This document shows positions 52,832 to 61,589 of a stretch of DNA of 64,000 bases, one piece after another (the first letter of the stretch is position 1; each line of letters begins with the position of its first letter). A model generated the notes under the pieces. It had not been told where the DNA came from and ran no database searches. It saw only the letters and a program-made list of their open reading frames with translations. The position numbers and the translations under genes are program-made. This DNA comes from Brevinema_A sp051647245 (GTDB lineage Bacteria > Spirochaetota > Brevinematia > Brevinematales > Brevinemataceae), in contig JBOFDS010000012.1 in assembly GCA_051647245.1 (NCBI GenBank), positions 186,001 to 250,000 on the forward strand, given 5' to 3'.

Positions 52832-53583
52832 TTTTTTATAAATTCTTTTTCTCTGATTAATACAATCATTCCTTTTAATGAAAGGGCGATAATTTGAACT
52901 ACAAATAAAATTCTAACCAACAAGGCGATTCTTGGCATTTCTATAGGCATGTTTAATAGAATTCCATAGAGTGTCCACAAGAATGCCATTGCGAAGTATA
53001 CATGATTACGTGCGAAAAGAAATATATTGGACACAAAAGTAATACTAATAAGTGCTACTAAAGAAATAAACACAGATCCGTAGTCTAAATTTGTTCCTTG
53101 GAAGAATCCCCAAACGACTAGCGTATTCAAGAAAAACGCTGCACAAATCCAAGAAAAATGAATCTCAAAAAATACACTGATGACCTTAGACGCGTGATAA
53201 TGTTGATGGACAAGACGGTAATTAATAATAGCAAGAATTGCTAGAATAATTGTGATGATAAACCATGATAGGATAAGCATTTCTTGTAGCCAAACAAACA
53301 CCCATAAAGAATTTAACAACATGATACTATTGTATGCGAGATAGATTTGGTGTTGTACGGGTTTATTTTCCTTCCATCGCTTCCAAAAAATAATTAACGA
53401 CCACAGTGCGAACCCATAGATAATACCCCAAATACTAAATGTCATATCGATCGGAGTAATGATAGTCGAATATTTATGAGAGACTTCACGGATGCCTGGT
53501 GAGAGTAGATAATTAACATAGAGCGTAAATGACAGAACCAGTGTAGAGATAAGATTCCACACTAACATATTTTTTTTCCACAT
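52816..53583 (-). CDS. TspO/MBR-like tryptophan-rich membrane protein
   Basis: 255-residue polytopic membrane protein with about eight hydrophobic helices. The block 'ITPIDMTFSIWGIIYGFALW' near residues 42-61 matches the 'FSIWGxIY' signature of the longer bacterial tryptophan-rich sensory proteins related to TspO. TspO proteins bind tetrapyrroles and lipids and modulate stress responses; the role of the longer relatives is not established. AGGAG precedes the ATG. A single leftward gene, divergent from mutS2 with only about 90 bases between starts. Confidence 0.75.
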   Translation of the reverse strand: MWKKNMLVWNLISTLVLSFTLYVNYLLSPGIREVSHKYSTIITPIDMTFSIWGIIYGFALWSLIIFWKRWKENKPVQHQIYLAYNSIMLLNSLWVFVWLQEMLILSWFIITIILAILAIINYRLVHQHYHASKVISVFFEIHFSWICAAFFLNTLVVWGFFQGTNLDYGSVFISLVALISITFVSNIFLFARNHVYFAMAFLWTLYGILLNMPIEMPRIALLVRILFVVQIIALSLKGMIVLIREKEFIKNNNDT

Positions 53584-53621
53584 AAAAAACTCCTTTTTAT
53601 TATTTGTGATAATACTTACAT

Positions 53622-53650
53622 TTGACTTTTAATTTGTAATATTTTATAAT
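53622..53650 (+). promoter_or_regulatory. Promoter of mutS2
   Basis: TTGACT at 53622-53627, 17-base spacer, perfect TATAAT at 53645-53650, 26 bases before the chosen start. Confidence 0.8.
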
Positions 53651-53676
53651 ATTAGAATGTATCAGTGAGGCCTATG

Positions 53677-55962
53677 ATGAACGAAGAACTTAATATTATT
53701 ATTTCAACTTTTCATCAATTTTTATCTGGTGAGCGTGCTAAAAAATTATTTGATAGTACATTTTTTGGATCTGTTGAAGATCTCGAAGAACATATTGCTC
53801 AGTCTAATGAAATTAGCCGATTTGCGGAAGAATGTCAATCATTATATTTCCAAGAAATACCAGATGCATTTGATCAGATTGATTTGAGTTTAAAAGAATA
53901 TGTTTTAGATCAAAAAGATATTTACCATCTCTATCTTAATTTACAACAATGGGATGAGATTCGTCAAGTAGAAATTATTTCTGATGAATATCCGATCTTA
54001 CACCAAATAGTCCACGAACCTTTTATGCCCAAGACTCTTTTAGCTCTTTGGGAGAATAGTTTTGACGAACATGGAAATATAGCGGATGGGGCTTCTCCCG
54101 AATTGCGCAGAATACGTGGTCTTAAAAAACAACTCCGCACCAAAATCGAAAAATCCCTTCAGAAAGAACTTGCATCTAATGATGATCTTGCCGAGCAGCG
54201 GATTGCTTTTCGTGAGGATCGCTATGTACTTCCTATTAAAAGTGTTGCCAAAAATCGTACAGAAGGTATCATCCACGGGTTTTCCACTAGTGGTATGGTT
54301 ACATATATTGAGCCACCGGCGATTGTAGCGTTAAATAATGAACTTTTATCTGTGGACGACTTGGAATATCAAGAGATAAATCGTTTACTCCGCACTTGGA
54401 GTAAGCAGATAGCAAACAATGAATCTGCTTTAAAAGAGATCGTTGAGCGTAGTGCTATGCTTGAGGTATTATTTGGGCAACATTATTTTGCAAAAAAATA
54501 TCAATGTAGCTTCGCAAATATCAATCTTAACAAAGAAATCGTACTGGAAAGAGTTTACAATCCCTTCATTTTAATCAAAAAAGGAATCAAAGATACCGTA
54601 CCTATTGATCTTGAAATTAAAAATAATACCAAAGGTGTTATTATTTCTGGTCCGAACGCTGGTGGTAAGAGTGCTTCTCTAAAAACGATTGCACTTTGTC
54701 TCAAGATGTTTCGAAAAGGACTCCCTATTCCTTCGCGTTATGCAGAGCTTCCTTTTTTTGATGAGATCTACATGGAAATTGGTGACTCACAGAGTCTTTC
54801 TGATGAATTATCCACATTTTCTGGACATATTATCCATCTAAAGGAAATTCTTGAACAATGTACAGAGGATTCTTTAGTTCTGATTGATGAGATTGCTCAC
54901 GCTACAGATCCTGTTGAAGGCGAGGTGTTGGGTTGTGCGATCATTGATAGACTTATAGAAAAAAACACTTTATTTTTGATTACGACACACTATAAAAAAG
55001 TCAAAATCAAAGCATTTGAACATAAAAATATTTTGACGTGTTCAACTAGCTTTAATACAGAGACTCTGACTTCTGAATTTCGTCTTTATCCCGACACAAT
55101 CGGTGAAAGTTATGCCCTCAAGATTGCGACACGTGTGGGTCTTGATGCTTCTATTATCGAAAAAGCTCAGGGTCTTCTTAAAGAACAACAAGACAAGACG
55201 GATCAGATTTTGAGTAACATTGAAGAATTTGAGAATCGCTTGAGACGAAAAGAGATAGATCTAGCAAAAATAGAACAAGAACTCACTCAAAAAGAACAAC
55301 AAATACAAAAACTGCAATCTGAGCTTGATGAGCAAAAAGTATCTCTCGTCGAACAAGGATTGCAAGTCGCTGATAAAGAGTTATTCTCTTGTTTACAAGA
55401 GCTTGCTGCGATCCAACGAAATCTTGCTCAGCAACCAAAAGAGAAATCTCAACAAGTAAAAGAAATTAGATCTAAAATTGATCAAAAAAAGTCTCAAATT
55501 GTTGAAAGATCTCGAAATAAAAAACAAGATGTTCAGTTAAAAGATCTTGTTTTTGTTGCCTCACTAAATAAAAAGGGTGTTGTCGAGCAAATCACGAAGA
55601 GTCACGTAGTTGTAAATATTGGAAATATCAAAATCAATGTCTCTCCATCAGATTTGTTTGAAGTGGCAGATCATGAAAAACCAAAAAATAAAGCCATCAT
55701 CCAAAAAGATTCCTTAGCCGTTTCACACACCATTGACGTACATGGGATGATTTCGGAAGACGCGATCCGTGCCGTTGAACAAGCTCTTTATGCTGCTATG
55801 GTAGCCGGATTAAAAGAATTTACCATTGTTCACGGAAAGGGAACAGGTATTTTACAAAAAAATATTCATTTGTTCTTAAAGCAGGTTCCTGAAATTAAAG
55901 AATTTGGATTTGCGCCACCTCAGCTAGGTGGTTCTGGAAAAACAATCGTGACTTTTATTTAG
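53677..55962 (+). CDS. mutS2: MutS2, ATPase with Smr nuclease domain
   Basis: MutS-family ATPase implicated in restraining recombination and, in newer work, in rescuing collided ribosomes. The start at 53677 is six bases after GTGAGG; upstream in-frame codons (GTG 53665, ATG 53674) sit on or against that site. 761 residues: core and clamp helices, Walker A 'GPNAGGKS' near 325, 'TFSGHIIHLKEIL', Walker B 'LVLIDEIAHATDP', a long coiled coil (about 500-590), a KOW-like segment and the C-terminal Smr domain with 'IDVHGM' and 'VHGKGTG'. Two exported paralogues follow in the same direction. Confidence 0.96.
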   Translation: MNEELNIIISTFHQFLSGERAKKLFDSTFFGSVEDLEEHIAQSNEISRFAEECQSLYFQEIPDAFDQIDLSLKEYVLDQKDIYHLYLNLQQWDEIRQVEIISDEYPILHQIVHEPFMPKTLLALWENSFDEHGNIADGASPELRRIRGLKKQLRTKIEKSLQKELASNDDLAEQRIAFREDRYVLPIKSVAKNRTEGIIHGFSTSGMVTYIEPPAIVALNNELLSVDDLEYQEINRLLRTWSKQIANNESALKEIVERSAMLEVLFGQHYFAKKYQCSFANINLNKEIVLERVYNPFILIKKGIKDTVPIDLEIKNNTKGVIISGPNAGGKSASLKTIALCLKMFRKGLPIPSRYAELPFFDEIYMEIGDSQSLSDELSTFSGHIIHLKEILEQCTEDSLVLIDEIAHATDPVEGEVLGCAIIDRLIEKNTLFLITTHYKKVKIKAFEHKNILTCSTSFNTETLTSEFRLYPDTIGESYALKIATRVGLDASIIEKAQGLLKEQQDKTDQILSNIEEFENRLRRKEIDLAKIEQELTQKEQQIQKLQSELDEQKVSLVEQGLQVADKELFSCLQELAAIQRNLAQQPKEKSQQVKEIRSKIDQKKSQIVERSRNKKQDVQLKDLVFVASLNKKGVVEQITKSHVVVNIGNIKINVSPSDLFEVADHEKPKNKAIIQKDSLAVSHTIDVHGMISEDAIRAVEQALYAAMVAGLKEFTIVHGKGTGILQKNIHLFLKQVPEIKEFGFAPPQLGGSGKTIVTFI

Positions 55963-55987
55963 AATTATTTTTAACAACGAGGAATTT

Positions 55988-56602
55988 ATGAGATTTCATT
56001 TACTTTTTATTTTTATGGCATTTACTACTATTGAATCTTACGCTGCAATCAAAAATGTTCCTGTATACCCAAGTGGGATCAAAGTTAGCTTTCGTGGTGA
56101 ACAAACCATTATTACCGAAGAGCCCTTGGTCGAAAAAAGAAAACGTAAAAAGCCTCGTATGGTCGTAACCACAAATGTTCAAACGGTAGCAACTCCTCGT
56201 ATGATACGCGTTATTAACAGTGTTAAGGGAATTCAAGCCAATGAGAATCTCGCTTTCATCATATATGACGCTGAAGATAAGGCAATCGAGCATCATATCA
56301 TCACCAATACAACACAACCATCACCTACTTATATTTTCTTTATGGATAGACAAACAGGACGTGACTTTAAAGGAAAATTAGATATCAAATTTCTTCCTGA
56401 GAATGCTCACAGTTTTTCGGTTGCCATTATAGATAAAAAAAATAATATCACCCACCAAACAAGCCACGAGGCTTATAACAAAAACAAAAAAATTCTTGTT
56501 AGCGATTATAAAAAAACAGGTCGTAACAAAACAATGCTTCAATTTGAAGTTTTAGGAACTGCCGAGAAAACTCTTACCCGTATCGCAGCGTTCCAATTCT
56601 AA
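55988..56602 (+). CDS. Exported protein, paralogue A
   Basis: 204 residues with an N-terminal signal peptide (cleavage near 'ESYAA'). It shares with the next gene the blocks 'YPSGIKVSF', 'RVINSVKGI', 'PSPTYIFFMDRQTG' and 'FSVAIIDKKNN', so the two are tandem paralogues. This copy carries an extra basic insert ('EKRKRKKPRMVVTT') after the first block. Likely a beta-rich periplasmic or surface protein; no known family comes to mind. It starts 25 bases after mutS2, and AGGAAT lies before the ATG. Confidence 0.75.
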   Translation: MRFHLLFIFMAFTTIESYAAIKNVPVYPSGIKVSFRGEQTIITEEPLVEKRKRKKPRMVVTTNVQTVATPRMIRVINSVKGIQANENLAFIIYDAEDKAIEHHIITNTTQPSPTYIFFMDRQTGRDFKGKLDIKFLPENAHSFSVAIIDKKNNITHQTSHEAYNKNKKILVSDYKKTGRNKTMLQFEVLGTAEKTLTRIAAFQF

Positions 56603-56628
56603 ATAATGTATTCAATACAGAGGTTTTC

Positions 56629-57213
56629 ATGCTATTTTCGTTAATATTACTTATGTTCAGTATTCTTACTACTCCAATGTTTGCACAACTCAGACCCTAT
56701 CCGAGTGGAATTAAGGTAAGCTTTATTGAAAAAAAAATGATAGGCAAAAATGATTATATCATCCAGATGTCCGAAGAAACAAACCCTAAAAAAGCTTCTC
56801 GTTTTCTTAGAGTTATCAATTCCTTAAAAGACATTCCTGCTGATCAAGATTTGGGGATTGTTTTCTATGATGAAGATGGGGAAGAAATTTCACACATTGT
56901 TATTGAAGACTCTGAGAAACCAAGTCCTGATTTTGTCTTCTTCATTGATAGGAATACAGGAAACTTTTTTCAAGGAAAAAAGGATATCTACGCCTTCCCT
57001 AAAAAAGCGTCTCACTTTTCTGTGGGACTTATCAATAAAAAAGGGGATATGATCAAAGCCCTTCGTATTCCAGAATTTGATAGCCAGAATAAATTAGCAA
57101 TTGAATATTTAAAGAAATTTGACAAAGCTCAATCATATATGTGGCAGATTGAAGTGACAGGGACTGTTGCTCAGAACCTCAATAGACTTAATGTCTTCTA
57201 CTTTACAAGATAA
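56629..57213 (+). CDS. Exported protein, paralogue B
   Basis: 194 residues, signal peptide ending near 'MFAQ'. It aligns end to end by eye with the preceding protein: 'YPSGIKVSF', 'RVINSLKDIPADQDLGIVFY', 'PSPDFVFFIDRNTG', 'FFQGKKDI' and 'FSVGLINKKGD'. It lacks the basic insert of paralogue A. Both end in a similar strand-rich region ('QIEVTGTVAQNLNRLNVFYF'). Function unknown. The hairpin at 57221 closes the unit. Confidence 0.75.
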   Translation: MLFSLILLMFSILTTPMFAQLRPYPSGIKVSFIEKKMIGKNDYIIQMSEETNPKKASRFLRVINSLKDIPADQDLGIVFYDEDGEEISHIVIEDSEKPSPDFVFFIDRNTGNFFQGKKDIYAFPKKASHFSVGLINKKGDMIKALRIPEFDSQNKLAIEYLKKFDKAQSYMWQIEVTGTVAQNLNRLNVFYFTR

Positions 57214-57220
57214 CAAAACC

Positions 57221-57251
57221 AAAAAAGGACTGCTTAAAGCAGTCCTTTTTT
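57221..57251. terminator. Bidirectional hairpin terminator
   Basis: Perfect 14-base stem (57221-57234 with 57238-57251), short loop, A and T tracts on the arms. It lies between convergent paralogue B and pgi. Confidence 0.92.
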
Positions 57252-57256
57252 ATTGA

Positions 57257-58915
57257 TTAATGAGATTTTTTATATCTATTGATGAGGCTATTAGTTGAAG
57301 AGTCGTGAGAAGTAACTTCTTTCGCATCTCTAAGCTCTGTGAGGATCTTATTAGCAAGCACTTTCCCTAATTCGACACCCCACTGGTCATAGCTATAAAT
57401 ATTCCAAATAACACCTTGTACGAAAATTTTATGTTCATACATGGCAATGAGCATCCCAAGCATTTCTGGAGTCATTTTTTGGAATAAGAAGGAGTTGGTA
57501 GGTCTATTTCCAGCAAAAATCTTAAATGGTGTCAATTCTTTGATCTCAGCTTCAGAGAGTCCTGCAGCTTTGAGCTCGGCTTCAACTTCAGCTTTATTTT
57601 TACCAACCATCAAAGCCTCTGTTTGAGCGAAATAGTTGGATAAAAGCAATTCATGATGATTACCAATAGGATTGAGTGTCTCGATAGGAGCAAGGAAATC
57701 ACAAGGGATCAATTTTGTACCTTGGTGGATCAATTGATAGAAAGCATGTTGACCATTTGTCCCAGGTTCACCCCAAATAATAGGACCTGTTTGATAAGTC
57801 ACAGCAGATCCATCGCGAGCCACGCTCTTACCGTTGGATTCCATATCTCCTTGCTGAAAATATGCTGCAAAACGGTGTAAATATTGATCATAAGGGAGAA
57901 TCGCCTGACTCTCTGCCCCAAAGAAATTATTATACCAAACACCAAGTGCCGCCATAATGAAAGGAATATTTTTGGAGAAAGGCGTATGACGGAAATGCTC
58001 ATCCATCTCATAAGCACCTTTGAGGAGTTTCTCATAATTATCAAAACCAAGAGCTAAGGCAATAGGAAGCCCCACAGCTGACCACAAGGAATAACGCCCA
58101 CCAACCCAGTTCCAAAAACCAAACATATTCTCCGTATCAATACCAAATGCAGAAACTTTCTCCGCATTAGTAGAAACAGCCACAAAATGTTTTGCGACAT
58201 GAGAAGGATCTTTGACAGCCTGAATAAATAAAGCTTTTGCAGTTTCAGCATTAGCCATTGTTTCTTGAGTGGTGAATGTTTTGGAAGCTACAATAAATAA
58301 TGTGGTTTCAAAATCAATATTTTTGATTGTTTCTGCGATATGAGTGCCATCCACATTGGAGACAAAATGTAATTTGAGCTGAGTGTTGTAATGCTTTAAC
58401 GCTTCCACTGCCATCACTGGGCCGAGATCAGACCCACCAATACCAATATTAACAATGTCAGTAATAGGCTTCCCTGTATAGCCTTTCCACTCGCCAGATC
58501 TTACTTTATTAACGAAGCTTTTGATACGAGCCAAAACTTCACGAACTTCGGGCATCACATCTTTTCCGTCAACAATCACAGGATTCTGGGATTGGTTACG
58601 AAGTGCTGTATGAAGCACGGCACGGCCTTCTGTTACGTTGATTTCATCACCTGAAAATTGCTTTTCGATAGCATCTTTGAGGTCAATTTCTTCTGCCAAT
58701 TCTACGAAAAGACGAAGTGTTTCTTCATTGATACGATTTTTGGAATAATCAAACAAAAGCCCATTCAATTCGAGATGAAATTTTTCAAAACGATTTTGGG
58801 ATTCTTTGTCTTCCTTCGCAAACATATCTTTCATTTGAATGTCTTTGATTTCTTCAAAATGACTTTGTAACTTTGACCAAGCCTTTGTTTGAAGAGGATT
58901 TACATTTTTTAACAT
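57257..58915 (-). CDS. pgi: Glucose-6-phosphate isomerase
   Basis: Interconverts glucose-6-phosphate and fructose-6-phosphate in the cytoplasm. 552 residues, the long (E. coli-like) form. Landmarks: 'NVTEGRAVLHTALRNQ', 'VNIGIGGSDLGPVM', the signature 'FIVASKTFTTQETMANAETA', 'WVGGRYSLWSAVGLP' and C-terminal 'YDQWGVELGKVLA'. AAGGAG precedes the ATG, within a short palindromic stretch (AAGGAGACTCCTT). Single leftward gene with its own promoter. Confidence 0.97.
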   Translation of the reverse strand: MLKNVNPLQTKAWSKLQSHFEEIKDIQMKDMFAKEDKESQNRFEKFHLELNGLLFDYSKNRINEETLRLFVELAEEIDLKDAIEKQFSGDEINVTEGRAVLHTALRNQSQNPVIVDGKDVMPEVREVLARIKSFVNKVRSGEWKGYTGKPITDIVNIGIGGSDLGPVMAVEALKHYNTQLKLHFVSNVDGTHIAETIKNIDFETTLFIVASKTFTTQETMANAETAKALFIQAVKDPSHVAKHFVAVSTNAEKVSAFGIDTENMFGFWNWVGGRYSLWSAVGLPIALALGFDNYEKLLKGAYEMDEHFRHTPFSKNIPFIMAALGVWYNNFFGAESQAILPYDQYLHRFAAYFQQGDMESNGKSVARDGSAVTYQTGPIIWGEPGTNGQHAFYQLIHQGTKLIPCDFLAPIETLNPIGNHHELLLSNYFAQTEALMVGKNKAEVEAELKAAGLSEAEIKELTPFKIFAGNRPTNSFLFQKMTPEMLGMLIAMYEHKIFVQGVIWNIYSYDQWGVELGKVLANKILTELRDAKEVTSHDSSTNSLINRYKKSH

Positions 58916-58947
58916 AAGGAGTCTCCTTGCTAAGTGTCTTATGTATT

Positions 58948-58976
58948 AGTATACTTTTTTTTAATAAAAATAACAA
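58948..58976 (-). promoter_or_regulatory. Promoter of pgi
   Basis: Reading leftward: TTGTTA, 17-base spacer, TATACT (plus-strand AGTATA at 58948-58953). Confidence 0.6.
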
Positions 58977-59004
58977 GAAAAATTTTTGATTTCTTGAGAA
59001 AAGG

Positions 59005-59033
59005 TTGATTGTTATCAGCCGATCTATTATAAT
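59005..59033 (+). promoter_or_regulatory. Promoter of pncC
   Basis: TTGATT at 59005-59010, 17-base spacer, perfect TATAAT at 59028-59033. Confidence 0.75.
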
Positions 59034-59061
59034 AAATAGCAAAAATTAAGGAGCTTTATTG

Positions 59062-59589
59062 ATGGAAGATTTACAAACTCTCGCGCAAGATGTGATCAAA
59101 ACCTTCACCAAAAGAAACAAAACTATCTTCACCGCAGAAAGTTGCACAGCAGGTTTGTTAGCTTCGACACTTGCTGATATCAGCGGTTCATCAGCTGTTT
59201 TATTAGGTGGTATTGTTGCCTATCAAAATGAAATCAAACAAAAATTCCTCAAAGTATCAGAAGAAACGTTATCCCAATATAGTGATGTGAGTTTTGAAAC
59301 AGCCTATGAAATGGCAAAAGGTGCTCTTGCTCAATCTGATGCGGATTATGCAGTCTCTATCACAGGATTTGCAGGCCCCACCGGTGGTAATGAGAGAGAT
59401 TCTGTTGGTACCGTCTACATGACTATCCTGTCAAAAGATGAAAGTGGCTGGGGACAAAAATTCAAATTCGAAGGTGATAGACAATCCGTCCGCCAAAAAG
59501 CTGTTGAGGTAGCGCTTCGATTATTAATCAGCACAGAAAAAGAAGAAGACTTTTTTGATTTTTCTATGTGTGATGCAAGAGAATATTAA
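59062..59589 (+). CDS. pncC: PncC/CinA C-terminal domain: NMN amidohydrolase
   Basis: Stand-alone version of the CinA C-terminal domain, which deamidates nicotinamide mononucleotide in the NAD salvage cycle. 175 residues from the ATG at 59062, nine bases after AAGGAG; the frame also has a TTG one codon earlier. Diagnostic blocks are 'TAESCTAGLLASTLADISGS', 'GGIVAYQNEIKQKFL' and 'SITGFAGPTGGNERDSVGTV'. The N-terminal molybdopterin-type domain of full CinA is absent, as is common. Confidence 0.93.
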   Translation: MEDLQTLAQDVIKTFTKRNKTIFTAESCTAGLLASTLADISGSSAVLLGGIVAYQNEIKQKFLKVSEETLSQYSDVSFETAYEMAKGALAQSDADYAVSITGFAGPTGGNERDSVGTVYMTILSKDESGWGQKFKFEGDRQSVRQKAVEVALRLLISTEKEEDFFDFSMCDAREY

Positions 59590-59620
59590 AAAAAGCACAG
59601 TTTAATCTGTGCTTTTTTGT
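59589..59620 (+). terminator. Terminator of pncC
   Basis: Perfect 12-base stem (59589-59600 with 59607-59618), six-base loop TTTAAT. Its 3' arm is part of a 17-base tandem duplication. Confidence 0.85.
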
Positions 59621-59641
59621 TTATTGTGCTTTTTTGTTTAT
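59608..59641. repeat. 17-base perfect tandem duplication
   Basis: The unit TGTGCTTTTTTGTTTAT occurs twice without a gap (59608-59624 and 59625-59641). It duplicates the 3' arm of the pncC terminator and reaches the stop codon of the oxidoreductase gene on the other strand. Confidence 0.9.
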
Positions 59642-60639
59642 TATGAACTTTTCTTAATTTCTTCAAGAATCTTAAACGCAATCTCCATAGTGTAAAGATT
59701 GGAGTCATCATTCCAAGGAATTACGTGATATTTTTCTGCAACATCAACTTCCCCAGTCAAGGTATCTAAGAAATAACGAATTTCTTTCTCAAGAGGATTA
59801 CCCTTAAGAACAAAAACCCTATCCACAACGTGTTCTTCACGATATTTAATCTTACCCTGAGAGACGTCATATTGATTTTCTTGATTTTTATAAACTAAAA
59901 TATCATGGGACGCATAGTCTAATTGAATGTAGCTATCATCTTGTGAAATCACCATACGGCGATCCTTAAAAGAAGAAATACGACTTGCAATTAAATTGGC
60001 AACACATCCATTCTCAAAATGTAATGTCGCTAATGCATAATCTTCAAAATCTGTTACCACAGATTGTCCATAAGCGGTAACATTAGAAACTTTAGAATCA
60101 ACTAAGGATAAAACCAAATCAATATCATGAATCATTAAATCTAAAACAACACCTACATCCTGAATACGCGCTACAGAACCTATACGTTGTGCATTGATGT
60201 ATCTTGGATTGTTGACCAATTGACGTACCTCATGAATCGCATCATTAAATCTTTCAATGTGACCAACATGAAGAATGAGATTGTTTTGTTTTGCAAATTG
60301 CATCATCTCACGTGCATGATCCAAACTATCTGAAATTGGCTTTTCTACCAAAACATGACAACCAGCACGCATTGCTTTCATAGCATACTCGTGGTGAAGG
60401 TATGTCGGTACAACAATAATAACCGCATCAACTTCTTGTAAAAGCTCATCGTATTCGCCGCACGCATTTACTTTAAAATCTTCAACAATCTTATTAACAG
60501 TATCTTTATTAATATCATAAACAAAGACATTCTCAGAAGAAATAATTTCGGTTAAGAGATTTACATGGTACTTTCCCATGTGCCCTAAACCTGCAATACC
60601 AACTTTAATACTTGGATTTTGAATACCTTGAGGTGTCAT
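59641..60639 (-). CDS. Gfo/Idh/MocA-family oxidoreductase
   Basis: 332-residue NAD(P)-dependent dehydrogenase of the Gfo/Idh/MocA family, typically acting on sugars or nucleotide sugars. The Rossmann motif 'VGIAGLGHMGKYHVNLL' opens the protein; 'AVIIVVPTYLHHEYAMKAM' and the family's 'HVLVEKPIS' follow, with 'GHIERFNDAIHEV' and 'GVVLDLMIHDIDLVLSLV' (catalytic Asp/His region) in the second domain. The GHIERFNP-like block is common among nucleotide-sugar members such as UDP-GlcNAc(A) 3-dehydrogenases, but the substrate is not certain. Single leftward gene. Confidence 0.9.
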   Translation of the reverse strand: MTPQGIQNPSIKVGIAGLGHMGKYHVNLLTEIISSENVFVYDINKDTVNKIVEDFKVNACGEYDELLQEVDAVIIVVPTYLHHEYAMKAMRAGCHVLVEKPISDSLDHAREMMQFAKQNNLILHVGHIERFNDAIHEVRQLVNNPRYINAQRIGSVARIQDVGVVLDLMIHDIDLVLSLVDSKVSNVTAYGQSVVTDFEDYALATLHFENGCVANLIASRISSFKDRRMVISQDDSYIQLDYASHDILVYKNQENQYDVSQGKIKYREEHVVDRVFVLKGNPLEKEIRYFLDTLTGEVDVAEKYHVIPWNDDSNLYTMEIAFKILEEIKKSS

Positions 60640-60688
60640 AGATTCTCCAACATTACTTAGAAAAAATAATTATTTAACATGTTTTTAA

Positions 60689-60717
60689 ATTATAACCTAA
60701 AAAACAATTAAATGCAA
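60689..60717 (-). promoter_or_regulatory. Promoter of Gfo/Idh gene
   Basis: Reading leftward: TTGCAT, 17-base spacer, perfect TATAAT (plus-strand ATTATA at 60689-60694). Confidence 0.65.
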
Positions 60718-60750
60718 CTAAAAAAACAAATTTTGCTTAATTGTCAAATA

Positions 60751-60779
60751 TTGACTAAGCATCGAAAATTAGATATAAT
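60751..60779 (+). promoter_or_regulatory. Promoter of DUF58 membrane operon
   Basis: TTGACT at 60751-60756, 17-base spacer, perfect TATAAT at 60774-60779. The leader to the first ATG is about 65 bases and holds no other feature I can see. Confidence 0.75.
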
Positions 60780-60849
60780 TAAATATATGTTTAGAATAAG
60801 TGAAATATTATTTATACAATAAAAATAACCATTATATTAGGGGGCTATC

Positions 60850-61293
60850 ATGATATTTTCTTTCGGAACATTTTTATTAATTGTGGTGCTTTTTTATTAC
60901 GCCTTAATTCTTTTATCGGATACTATCCTATTAAAAATTAAGGAACATCAACATCTTGCTCAATTTGAATCAATGTTAGAATTTCTTGGTGATCAAAAAG
61001 TCAAAGAATTATCAGGATATGGTGCTTTTTTACTATCTCTTTGGAATTTTTTTGCTCCTGATTTTGGGAGTGTTTATGGTGGATTAACTCTTATCGGAGC
61101 TTTAATCCCTTCAACAATGCTCTTTTTAGATTCTCTCATTCTTACTCCAGATCTCCGTAATTGGATTCCATTTCTCAGTAAATTTGAAGAGAAATTAGAT
61201 AGGATCCTAGAAGTTATTAGTCCTATTGCGGGTTGGTTAACTTTAGGTATTGGCGTGGTTCACTCCTTATTTTCTCGCGTACCATTTTTATAA
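60850..61293 (+). CDS. Small polytopic membrane protein
   Basis: 147 residues with three to four hydrophobic helices (about 5-25, 58-78, 80-98, 122-140) separated by a charged loop. I do not recognise the family. GGGGG lies upstream of the ATG. First gene of a four-gene rightward unit with a second small membrane protein (15 bases on), a DUF58 protein and a Sua5-type gene. Confidence 0.7.
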   Translation: MIFSFGTFLLIVVLFYYALILLSDTILLKIKEHQHLAQFESMLEFLGDQKVKELSGYGAFLLSLWNFFAPDFGSVYGGLTLIGALIPSTMLFLDSLILTPDLRNWIPFLSKFEEKLDRILEVISPIAGWLTLGIGVVHSLFSRVPFL

Positions 61294-61308
61294 TTCATCG
61301 GAGGATTC

Positions 61309-61578
61309 ATGCGTCTTGATATTATACTTTCTATTTTCAGTACTATTATCACTTTAGCTCTACTTTTTTATTTTGTACTACCATTGTTTTTAATTTTTAT
61401 CGGGCTGGGGCTTGCCTATTTGGCTATAATATTTTTATGGTCTCTTATTACAGGACAAGGGCCTACCATTAAGGTAGTCAACATCAAAACAAACTACTCC
61501 AACCCTTACGGTCAAAATCAAGACCCAGATGTGATCGAAACTACAACAGCTGATAAAGACCAAGATAAACTGAAATAA
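61309..61578 (+). CDS. Small membrane protein with polar tail
   Basis: 89 residues: two adjacent hydrophobic helices (about 5-25 and 26-50) and a polar, acidic C-terminal tail ('NPYGQNQDPDVIETTTADKD'). GGAGG precedes the ATG by a good distance. Family unknown. It lies 11 bases before the DUF58 gene, so it may help anchor that protein. Confidence 0.65.
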   Translation: MRLDIILSIFSTIITLALLFYFVLPLFLIFIGLGLAYLAIIFLWSLITGQGPTIKVVNIKTNYSNPYGQNQDPDVIETTTADKDQDKLK

Positions 61579-61589
61579 AAGGATTTAAC

